NCBI RefSeq assembly: GCF_036013975.1
Contig: NZ_CP107904.1
Coordinates: forward strand, 6,667,001 to 6,731,000
Length of the DNA stretch: 64,000 nucleotides
Direction of reading: 5' to 3'
Source: Kitasatospora sp. NBC_00458
Lineage (GTDB): Bacteria; Actinomycetota; Actinomycetes; Streptomycetales; Streptomycetaceae
Each line of letters starts with the position of its first letter. Position 1 is the stretch's first letter. Shown piece by piece: positions 55,501-62,900 of the stretch. The notes under the pieces are model-generated. The model made no database searches, had not been told where the DNA came from, and was given only the letters and a program-made list of their open reading frames with translations. Both the position numbers and the translations under genes were made by a program.

Positions 55501-58500
55501 CTGCATGTGGATGAGCGGTCGTCGCAGGTGGACTGGTCGGCGGGTGCGGTGGAACTGCTGACGGAGGAGCGGGCGTGGCCGGAGACGGGTCAGCCGCGTC
55601 GTGCTGCGGTGTCGTCGTTCGGTATCAGTGGGACGAACGCGCACACGATCCTGGAGCAGGCCCCGGTGGAGACCCTGGTCGCGGAGTCGGCCGAGGGCGA
55701 GGACGCGGATCGGGAATCCGTCGAGCCGTCGTTGCCGGTGGTGCCGTGGGTGGTGTCGGCGAAGTCTGCTGGGGCGTTGGCTGCGCAGGCTGGGCGGTTG
55801 GTGTCGTTCGTCGGCGAGCGTGATGGCCTGCGTGATGTCGATGTGGCTTCGTCGTTGGTGAGTGGTCGTGCGGTGTTGGAGCACCGTGGTGTGGTGGTGG
55901 CGTGTGATCGGGCGGAGGCGTTGGCTGGTCTGGAGGCGCTGGCGGCGGGTGGTGGTGTCGCGGGTGTCGCGGGTGCTGGTCGGGTGGCGGTGTTGTTCTC
56001 GGGTCAGGGTGCGCAGCGTGCGGGGATGGGTCGTGGGTTGTACGGGGTGTATCCGGTGTTCGCGGCTGCGTTGGACGAGGTGTGTGGTGAGCTGGACGTG
56101 TGTCTGGCGGGTGAGTTGGCGGCTGCGGGTGTGTCGGGTGGTGTGCGTGAGGTGATGTTCGCGGAGGGTGGTGTGGACGGTTCCGGTCTGTTGGATCGGA
56201 CGGTGTTCACGCAGGCGGGGTTGTTCGCGTTCGAGGTGGCGTTGTTCCGTTTGTTGGAGAGTTGGGGTGTGGTTGCGGGGTTCGTGGCGGGTCATTCGGT
56301 GGGTGAGGTGGTCGCGGCGTTCGTGGCGGGGGTGTTCTCGTTGCGGGACGCGTGCGTGGTGGTGGCGGCGCGTGGTCGGTTGATGCAGGCGTTGCCGGCG
56401 GGTGGGGCGATGGTGTCGGTGCGTGCGGAGCTCGCGCGGGTGGAGGAGGTGCTCGCCGGTTTCGGGGGGCGGGTTGGTGTTGCGGCGGTGAACGGTCCGC
56501 GGTCGGTGGTGGTCTCGGGTGAGGCCGACGCTGTGGCGGAGGTGTCTGCGGTGCTGGTGGCGGAGGGTTGTAAGACGCGTGAGTTGAATGTGAGCCATGC
56601 GTTCCATTCGCCGTTGATGGATCCGATGTTGGAGGAGTTCGGTCGGGTTCTGGAGGGTGTGGAGTTCGGGACGCCGCGGATTCCCGTGGTCTCGAACGTG
56701 ACGGGTGAGTTGGCGTCGGATGTGTTGTGTGAGCCTGGGTACTGGGTGCGGCATGTGCGGGAGGCGGTGCTGTTCCACGAGGGTGTGCGGTCGCTGCATG
56801 CGGCGGGGGCGCGGGCGTTCGTGGAGGTGGGTCCGGACGGTGTGCTGACGGCGATGGCGGCCGACACCCTGGACGGCGAGGACGTCGCCTGTGTGGCTGT
56901 TCAGCGTCGTGATCGTCCGGAGCCGTTGGCGCTGGTGCAGGGCGTCGCGGAGGCGTTCGTCAACGGCGTGGCCGTCGACTGGACACGGCTGTTCGACGGC
57001 CAGGGCGCCCGCCGCGTGGACCTGCCGACCTATGCGTTCCAGCACGAGCGGTACTGGATCGACGCCACGACGGGTGTCGGGGACGTGGTGTCGGCGGGGC
57101 TCGGTTCGGCGGACCATCCGCTGCTGGGTGCGGCGGTGGCGCTCGCGGCCGGTGACGGTTTCCTGTTCACGGGTCGGTTGTCGCTGCGGACGCATCCGTG
57201 GTTGGCGGATCACGCGGTGGCGGGGACGGTGTTGGTGCCGGGGACGGGGATGCTGGAGCTGGCTCTTCGTGCCGGTGCCGAGGTCGGTTGCGAGCACGTG
57301 GAGGAGTTGACGCTGGAGGCGCCGTTGGTGGTGCCCGAGCGCGGTGGTGTCCAGATCCAGCTGGCCGTGGGCGAGTTGGACGAGTCGGGTCGTCGTTCGC
57401 TGACCCTGCACTCGCGGATCCAGGGCGACGCCGAGGAGTCGCCGCAGGGCGAGTGGGTCCGGCACGCCACCGGTGTCTTGACCGGTGGCGCCCTCGCGGG
57501 TGACACCGCGTCGGCCGTCGACTGGTCGGAGTGGCCGCCGCAGGGCGCCGAGGTCGCGGACGTGTCGGACCTCTATGAGCGGTTCGCCGAGCGTGGGTTC
57601 GCCTATGGTCCGGTGTTCGCGGGCCTGCGGGCGGCGTGGCGCCGGGGCGAGGAGGTCTTCGCCGAGGTCGCCCTGCCCGCCGACGAGCAGGCCCAGGCGC
57701 CCCGCTTCGGCATCCACCCCGCCCTGCTCGACGCGGCCCTCCACGGTGTGGGGGCAGGAGACCTGACCGGAAACGACGACCGGGGCCGGCTGCCGTTCTC
57801 CTGGCAGGGCGTGTCCCTGCATGCGGTCGGTGCATCCGCATTGCGTGTCCGGCTGTCCTCTCAGGGCACCGATGTGATGTCGATCCACGTCGCGGACACC
57901 ACGGGTGCTTCGGTTGCGACCGTGGAGTCCTTGGTGTTGCGGCCGGTGACGGACGCTCAGATTCATGCCGCGCCGGGTGCCGTCGCCGGCCGGGATTCGC
58001 TGTTCCGGGTCGATTGGACGCCGCTACTCGATGGTTCCGAGCGCCCGGCAGAGAGCGACCGTTGGGCCTGGCTGGGTGAGGTTGAGGCAGGGCCGGCGGT
58101 CGAGGAGGGCGGTCGGTTCGTGGATCTGGCTGCTCTTGGTGCGGCGGTCGATGCGGGGTTGGAGGTTCCGGGGACGGTTGTGCTCGGGGTGTCCGGTGGG
58201 TCCGGGGATCCGGTGGTGGGTGTCCGGGGGGTTGCGGCGGGTGTTCTGGGGGTGTTGCAGGGTTGGACGGCGGATGAGCGGTGGGCGGGTTCGCGTCTGG
58301 TGGTGGTGACGCGGGGTGCGGTGGCCGTGGAGTCCGGCGCCGGTGTCGCGGATCTGGCAGCGGCGTCGGTGTGGGGTCTGGTGCGTTCGGCGCAGTCGGA
58401 GCATCCGGGTCGGTTCGTGCTGGTGGACGTCGACGGTGATGTGTCCGGTGTCCTGCCGGGGGTGTTGGCCTGTGACGAGCCGCAGGTGGCGGTGCGCGGT

Positions 58501-59922
58501 GGTGTGGCGTTCGTGCCGCGGCTGGTTCGGGCTGCGGGTGCGGGGTCGGTGGAGGGTGGTGCGAAGGCGGCGTTCGGCGCTGCGGGCACGGTGCTGGTGA
58601 CGGGTGCGACCGGCACGCTGGGTGCTTTGGTGGCGCGGCATCTGGTGGTGGGGCACGGGGTGCGGCATCTGGTGCTGGCGAGTCGGCGTGGTGCGGATGC
58701 CCCGGGGGCGGCGGAGTTGGTCGCGGAGCTGACCGGGGCCGGTGCGAGTGTGACGGTGGAGGCCTGTGACGTGGCCGACCGGGAGGCGCTGGCCGCGCTC
58801 CTGGCGCGGATCCCGGCGCAGGCACCGCTGACGGGGGTGGTGCACACGGCGGGTGTGCTGGACGACGGGGTGGTCGAGTCGCTCACCCCGGAGCGTTTGG
58901 ACACGGTTCTGCGTCCGAAGTTGGATGCGGCCTGGCACCTGCACGAGCTCACCGAGCACCTGGACCTGTCGGCGTTCGTGTTGTTCTCGTCGGTGGCGGC
59001 GACGTTCGGTGCGCCGGGGCAGGGCAACTACGCCACCGCGAACGCGTTCCTGGACGGGTTGGCGCAGCACCGTCGGGCGAAGGGGCTGCCCGCGGTGTCC
59101 CTGGCGTGGGGTCTGTGGGCGGAGGCCTCCGGGATGACCGGGGCCCTGGGCGACGGCAGTGTGCAGCGGATGGCCCGTAGTGGGCTTCGTGGTCTGTCGT
59201 CGCGGGAGGGGTTGGAGCTGTTCGACGCCGCTTGCTCGGGGGGTGAGGCGGTGTCGGTGCCGGCGCGGTTGGATCTGGCGGTGTTCCGGTCGCAGGCGGC
59301 GGCGTCGGGCGGGGTGCCGGCGCTGTTGCGGGGTCTGGTTCGGGTTCCTGTCCGCAGGGCGTCGTCGGTGGTCGGTGGCCAGGACGCGGTCGTGGTGTTG
59401 AAGGGCCGGTTGGCGGGTCTGTCGGAGGTGGAGCAGCGGCGTGTGCTGCTGGATCTGGTCTGCGGTGAGGCGGCCGCGGTGCTGGGGCATGCGACGGCGG
59501 ACGCGGTGGGTGCCGAACTGGGGTTCCTCGACGCGGGGTTCGACTCGCTGACCGCGGTGGAGTTGCGCAACCGGGTGAACGCGGCGACGGGGCTCCGGTT
59601 GCCGGCCACGTTGATCTTCGACTACCCCACTCCCGCAGCGCTCACCCAGCACCTCCAGAGCGAGATCGTGGACGACGGCCCCGCACCGCGGGAAACCGCG
59701 CTGGTCGCGGAACTCGACCGGGTGGAAGCGCTGCTCACGGCAGCCTCCGCTCCCGACGAGGCGACGCAGGCGTTGGTCGCCTCCCGGCTCAAGAACCTTC
59801 TTTCCCAGTGGAGCGGGAATTCGTCGAACGCCGCTGAAAGCGACGACGTTGCGGACAAGCTTCGTTCGGCATCGGCAGACGATCTCTTCGACTTCATCGA
59901 CAGCGCATTCGGCGAGTCGTGA
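49549..59922 (+). CDS. PKS4: type I modular polyketide synthase, modules 5 and 6
   Basis: A 3457-residue enzyme, the largest complete gene here. The N-terminal docking coil is MASEDKLRYFLKRVTADLHD. The modules are KS-AT-KR-ACP and KS-AT-DH-KR-ACP. The C-terminal docking segment is LVAELDRVEALLTAAS ... ADDLFDFIDSAFGES. It starts at ATG 49549, 45 nt after PKS3. The KS and AT of module 5 are GGC/CTC-rich. From about 52430 codon usage switches to GGT/TTG, returns briefly to GGC around the module 5 KR active site (53490-54010), and switches again for module 6. This mosaic points to assembly from at least two sources. Confidence 0.96.
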   Translation: MASEDKLRYFLKRVTADLHDVRERLRTVEDKDHEPIAIVAMSCRYPGGVQSPEDLWQLVTEGADAISEFPTDRGWDVERLYDADPQRHGTTYVREGGFLHDAAMFDAGFFGISPREAQAMDPQQRVLLEASWEVLERAGIDASSLKGSRTGVFVGGMAQDYGPRLQEATEEVEGYILTGTAGSVMSGRISYLLGLEGPALTVDTACSSSLVALHLAAQALRQGECTLALAGGVTVLATPEGFIEFSRQRGLAPNGRCKPFAAAADGTAWGEGVGMLLLERLSDARRNGHPVLAVVRGSAVNQDGASNGLTAPNGPSQRRVIRQALESARLTAAQVDVVEAHGTGTKLGDPIEAQALLATYGREHTAERPLWLGSLKSNIGHTQAAAGVGGVIKMVMAMRHGVLPRTLHVDAPTPHVDWSAGAVSLLTEAVSWPDTGEPRRAAVSSFGVSGTNAHTILEQAPAVETAEGGADVAAPAGPEAAPEAVEPVVLGRLPLTPWVLSGRSAQALQAQARNLRDHLDAHPEPDHADVGHALATTRAALEHRAVLLAEDREGHLERLDALARGEVAPGVLRSAAASRVATVFVFPGQGSQWAGMALDLLESSTVFRDRLHACATAVEQFVDWSLVDVLHGRPGAPTLDRVDVVQPALFAVMVSLAEVWSASGVRPAAVMGHSQGEIAAACVAGALTLEDAARVVTLRSKALAAELSGKGGMVSVPLSADELAPMLAPWGAAISVAAVNGPSSVVVSGEPAALDGLLAACEERAVRARRIPVDYASHSHQVEAIREHLLDVLAPVAPRSADIPFYSTVTGGLLDTAGLDADYWYRNLRQTVRFEETTSLLLAQGNQAFVEVSAHPVLTMGLQESVDAAQPEAGARPDTGAPVVVGTLRRDTNGLHCLLTSLSALHVAGVAVDWRAVFSGHRAQRVELPTYAFQREFHWLEPGASATTGPATAATPQESAFWDAVERGDVASLAADLRVDGEVLGEVIPALTSWRRRSADQAVVDGWRYRVEWRPLGEPAGGALSGVWVLVVPVSGAGEAADGVEAALTVGGARVVRVVVGDVLDRVGVAGALGGVVSSVGGGVRGVVSLLALAEGESGCVPVGLGGSLVLVQGLGDAGVEAPLWCVTRGAVGVGSVDVVSSPVQAMVWGLGRVVGLEHPGRWGGVVDLPGVLEGRVWERLCGVLAGSSGEDQVAVRASGVFGRRLVRAGSAGSAGSGGGSSWRASGSVLVTGGTGALGSHVARWLARAGAEHLVLTSRRGGAAPGVAELVAELSGAGVEVTVVACDVADREALAGVLAGIPEQYPLTAVIHTAAQLDDALLDDLTLDQVDRALRVKKAAALNLHELTRDMDLSAFVLFSSFAGTFGGAGQGNYAPGNAFLDALAHHRRAAGLPATSVAWGHWAGGGLAEGAVEQRLRHRGVPAMDPELATAALQQVLDADETFLVVADVDWRRALSTGEKPTALIGELAEVREWSAAAAVAPAGADDSRAVLVQRLVGLSEAERRAVVLGVVRSEVASVLGHSSAEGVDAVRAFKELGFDSLTAVELRNRLNAVFGLRLPATLVFDYVSPAILVGHLLSELLGGSPTAVSAASGGRGLTATGAAVGEEPIAIVGMGCRFPGGVGSPEELWGLLAAGRDAVSPWPVDRGWDVEGLYDPDPERVGRSYVREGSFLADVAGFDAGFFGISPREALAMDPQQRLLLETSWEALEAAGIDPTSLRGSRTGVFAGTNGQDYATLLMGDAGSREGLEGFLGTGNAASVFSGRISYTLGLEGPAVTVDTACSSSLVALHLAAQALRQGECDLALAGGVTVMSTPIGFVEFSRQRGLAVDGRVKAFAAGADGTAWGEGVGMLLVERLSDARRHGHPVLALVRGSAVNQDGASNGLTAPNGPSQQRVIRQALESARLTAAQVDVVEAHGTGTRLGDPIEAQALLATYGQDRPVERPLWLGSLKSNIGHTQAAAGVAGVIKMVMAMRHGVLPRTLHVDERSSQVDWSAGAVELLTEERAWPETGQPRRAAVSSFGISGTNAHTILEQAPVETLVAESAEGEDADRESVEPSLPVVPWVVSAKSAGALAAQAGRLVSFVGERDGLRDVDVASSLVSGRAVLEHRGVVVACDRAEALAGLEALAAGGGVAGVAGAGRVAVLFSGQGAQRAGMGRGLYGVYPVFAAALDEVCGELDVCLAGELAAAGVSGGVREVMFAEGGVDGSGLLDRTVFTQAGLFAFEVALFRLLESWGVVAGFVAGHSVGEVVAAFVAGVFSLRDACVVVAARGRLMQALPAGGAMVSVRAELARVEEVLAGFGGRVGVAAVNGPRSVVVSGEADAVAEVSAVLVAEGCKTRELNVSHAFHSPLMDPMLEEFGRVLEGVEFGTPRIPVVSNVTGELASDVLCEPGYWVRHVREAVLFHEGVRSLHAAGARAFVEVGPDGVLTAMAADTLDGEDVACVAVQRRDRPEPLALVQGVAEAFVNGVAVDWTRLFDGQGARRVDLPTYAFQHERYWIDATTGVGDVVSAGLGSADHPLLGAAVALAAGDGFLFTGRLSLRTHPWLADHAVAGTVLVPGTGMLELALRAGAEVGCEHVEELTLEAPLVVPERGGVQIQLAVGELDESGRRSLTLHSRIQGDAEESPQGEWVRHATGVLTGGALAGDTASAVDWSEWPPQGAEVADVSDLYERFAERGFAYGPVFAGLRAAWRRGEEVFAEVALPADEQAQAPRFGIHPALLDAALHGVGAGDLTGNDDRGRLPFSWQGVSLHAVGASALRVRLSSQGTDVMSIHVADTTGASVATVESLVLRPVTDAQIHAAPGAVAGRDSLFRVDWTPLLDGSERPAESDRWAWLGEVEAGPAVEEGGRFVDLAALGAAVDAGLEVPGTVVLGVSGGSGDPVVGVRGVAAGVLGVLQGWTADERWAGSRLVVVTRGAVAVESGAGVADLAAASVWGLVRSAQSEHPGRFVLVDVDGDVSGVLPGVLACDEPQVAVRGGVAFVPRLVRAAGAGSVEGGAKAAFGAAGTVLVTGATGTLGALVARHLVVGHGVRHLVLASRRGADAPGAAELVAELTGAGASVTVEACDVADREALAALLARIPAQAPLTGVVHTAGVLDDGVVESLTPERLDTVLRPKLDAAWHLHELTEHLDLSAFVLFSSVAATFGAPGQGNYATANAFLDGLAQHRRAKGLPAVSLAWGLWAEASGMTGALGDGSVQRMARSGLRGLSSREGLELFDAACSGGEAVSVPARLDLAVFRSQAAASGGVPALLRGLVRVPVRRASSVVGGQDAVVVLKGRLAGLSEVEQRRVLLDLVCGEAAAVLGHATADAVGAELGFLDAGFDSLTAVELRNRVNAATGLRLPATLIFDYPTPAALTQHLQSEIVDDGPAPRETALVAELDRVEALLTAASAPDEATQALVASRLKNLLSQWSGNSSNAAESDDVADKLRSASADDLFDFIDSAFGES
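49648..54290 (+). other. module 5: KS-AT(methylmalonyl)-KR(B-type)-ACP
   Basis: KS Cys206. AT GHSQGE Ser674, YASH at 775-778, so methylmalonyl. KR with TGGTGALG, LDD at 1317-1319 (B-type), Ser1360-1361 and Tyr1374 in GQGNYAPGNAF. ACP Ser1542. Confidence 0.92.
52622..53489 (+). repeat. 868-bp ketoreductase block, copy 2 (module 5)
   Basis: Partner of the module 4 block at offset 5043. Downstream of 53489 the two KRs diverge at once into B-type (AQLDDALL) here and A-type (GVGDPTSL) in module 4. Confidence 0.93.
54373..59655 (+). other. module 6: KS-AT(malonyl)-DH-KR(B-type)-ACP
   Basis: KS Cys1784. AT GHSVGE Ser2250, HAFH at 2350-2353, so malonyl. DH His2555 in HAVAGTVLVP and Asp2728 in HPALLDAAL. 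KR with TGATGTLG, LDD at 3104-3106 and Tyr3161. ACP Ser3333 in FLDAGFDSLTAVELRN. Expected product: an alpha,beta-alkene. Confidence 0.93.
55972..57042 (+). repeat. near-identical malonyl-AT block, copy 3 (module 6)
   Basis: It carries a 12-bp insertion relative to copy 1 (GGVDGSG in place of DAG before LLDRTVFTQ). Similarity to module 7 continues into the DH domain to about 57750. Confidence 0.85.
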
Positions 59923-59968
59923 AATTCCAGTTTCAAGACTTCCCCGACGACTCCAGGAGACTACGGCA

Positions 59969-62900
59969 GTGGTGAACGAAGAGAAGCTCGTTGAGTACCT
60001 GCGACGAGTGACGGCCGATCTGCACGAGACTCGTCAGCGTCTGAACGAGGTCGAGTCGGCGGACTCCGAGCCGATCGCGATCGTGGGAATGAGCTGCCGG
60101 TATCCGGGCGATGTGAATTCACCGGAGGACCTGTGGCGTCTGGTCTCCGACGGGCGTGACGGCATCACGGAATTCCCGACGGACCGCGGCTGGGCCGAGG
60201 ACCTCTACGACCCGGACCCGGAGCGGGCGGGGAAGTCCTACACCCGTGAGGGCGGGTTCCTCCATGACGTCGCGGAGTTCGATTCGGGGTTCTTCGGGAT
60301 CTCGCCGCGTGAGGCGCTGGCGATGGACCCGCAGCAGCGGTTGCTGCTGGAGACGTCGTGGGAGGCGTTCGAGCGGGCTGGTATCGACCCGTCCTCGCTG
60401 CGCGGCAGTCGGACCGGTGTTTTCGCCGGTGTGATGTACCACGACTACGGCTCCCGTGTGAATCCGATCCCGGAGGGGTTGGAAGGCTTCATGGGAACGG
60501 GTAGTTCGGGCAGCGTCGCGTCGGGTCGTATCTCGTACACGCTGGGTCTGGAGGGGCCGGCGGTGACGGTGGACACGGCGTGTTCGTCGTCGCTGGTGGC
60601 GCTCCACCTGGCGGTGCAGGCGCTGCGGCAGGGTGAGTGCTCGCTGGCGCTGGTGGGCGGCGTGGCGGTGATGTTCACGCCTGGCGCCTACGTGGAGTTC
60701 AGTCGCCAGCGTGGTCTGGCGGCGGACGGTCGGTGCAAGTCGTTCGCGGCCGCCGCGGACGGCACCACGTGGTCCGAAGGCGCCGGCATGTTGCTGGTGG
60801 AGCGGTTGTCGGATGCGCGGCGCAACGGGCATCCGGTGCTGGCGGTGGTGCGCGGTAGCGCGGTGAACCAGGACGGTGCGAGCAGTGGTCTGACGGCGCC
60901 GAACGGTCCGTCGCAGCAGCGGGTGATCCGGGCCGCTCTGGCCAATGCCCGTCTGACGGTCGACCAGGTCGATGTGGTGGAGGCGCACGGGACGGGTACC
61001 AGGCTGGGCGATCCGATCGAGGCGCAGGCGCTGCTGGCGACTTATGGCCAGGACCGTCCGACCGAGCGGCCGTTGTGGCTGGGTTCGTTGAAGTCGAACA
61101 TCGGGCATACGCAGGCGGCTGCGGGTGTCGCGGGTGTGATCAAAATGGTGATGGCGATGCGGCACGGTGTGCTGCCGCGCACCCTGCACGTGGACGAGCC
61201 GACGCCGCAGGTGGACTGGTCGGCGGGTGCGGTGGAGCTGCTCACCGAGGAGCGGGCGTGGCCGGAGACGGGTCAGCCGCGTCGTGCCGCGGTGTCGTCG
61301 TTCGGTATCAGCGGGACGAACGCGCACACGATCCTGGAGCAGGCTCCGGCGGAGGAGGCGGCTGAGGAGGTCGTTGGTGGTACTGGCCTGCCGCTGGTGC
61401 CGTGGGTCCTCTCGGGGAAGACCGAGGGTGCTCTGCGGGCACAGGCTGAGCGGCTGGTGTCGTTCGTCGGCGAGCGTGATGACCTGCGTGATGTCGATGT
61501 GGCTTCGTCGTTGGTGAGTGGTCGTGCGGTGTTGGAGCACCGTGGTGTGGTGGTGGCGCGTGATCGGGCGGAGGCGTTGGCTGGTCTGGAGGCGCTGGCG
61601 GCGGGTGGCGGTCTCGCGGGTGTTGCGGGTGGTGGTCGGGTGGCGGTGTTGTTCTCGGGTCAGGGTGCGCAGCGTGCGGGGATGGGTCGTGGGTTGTATG
61701 GGGTGTATCCGGTGTTCGCGGCTGCGTTGGACGAGGTGTGTGGTGAGCTGGATGTGTGTCTGGCGGGTGAGTTGGCGGCTGCGGGTGTGTCGGGTGGTGT
61801 GCGTGAGGTGATGTTCGCGGATGCCGGTGGTCTGTTGGATCGGACGGTGTTCACGCAGGCCGGTCTGTTCGCGTTCGAGGTGGCGTTGTTCCGGCTGTTG
61901 GAGAGTTGGGGTGTGGCCGCGGGGTTTGTGGCGGGTCATTCGGTGGGTGAGGTGGTTGCGGCGTTCGTGGCGGGGGTGTTCTCGTTGCGGGATGCGTGTG
62001 TGGTGGTGGCGGCGCGTGGTCGGTTGATGCAGGCGTTGCCGGCGGGTGGGGCGATGGTGTCGGTGCGTGCGGAGCTCGCGCGGGTGGAGGAGGTGCTCGC
62101 CGGTTTCGGGGGGCGGGTTGCGGTTGCGGCGGTGAACGGTCCGCGGTCGGTGGTGGTCTCGGGTGAGGCCGACGCGGTGGCGCAGGCGGTGGCGCGGTTC
62201 GCCGAGGAAGGCTGCAAGACGCGTGAGTTGAACGTCAGCCATGCGTTCCATTCGCCGTTGATGGATCCGATGTTGGAGGAGTTCGGTCGGGTTCTGGAGG
62301 GTGTGGAGTTCGGGGTTCCGCGGATTCCCGTGGTCTCGAACGTGACGGGTGAGTTGGCGTCGGATGTGTTGTGTGAGCCCGCGTACTGGGTGCGGCATGT
62401 GCGGGAGGCGGTGCTGTTCCACGAGGGTGTGCGGTCGCTGCATGCGGCGGGCGCGCGGGCGTTCGTGGAGGTGGGTCCGGACGGTGTGCTGACGGCGATG
62501 GCGGCCGACACCCTGGACGGCGAGGACGTCGCCTGTGTGGCTGTTCAGCGTCGTGACCGTCCGGAGCCGTTGGCGCTGGTGCAGGGCGTCGCGGAGGCGT
62601 TCGTGAACGGCGTGGCCGTGGACTGGTCGCGGCTGTTCGACGGCCAGGGCGCCCGCCGGGTGGATCTGCCGACGTATGCGTTCCAGCGCCAGCGCTACTG
62701 GCTCGATGCCACGACGGGTGTCGGGGACGTGGTGTCGGCGGGGCTCGGCTCGGCGGACCATCCGCTGCTGGGCGCGGCCGTCGGCCTTGCCGGTGGGGAT
62801 GGGTTGCTGTTCACGGGGCGGTTGTCGCTGCGTACGCATCCGTGGTTGGCGGATCACGCGGTGGCGGGGACGGTGTTGGTGCCGGGGACCGGCATGCTGG

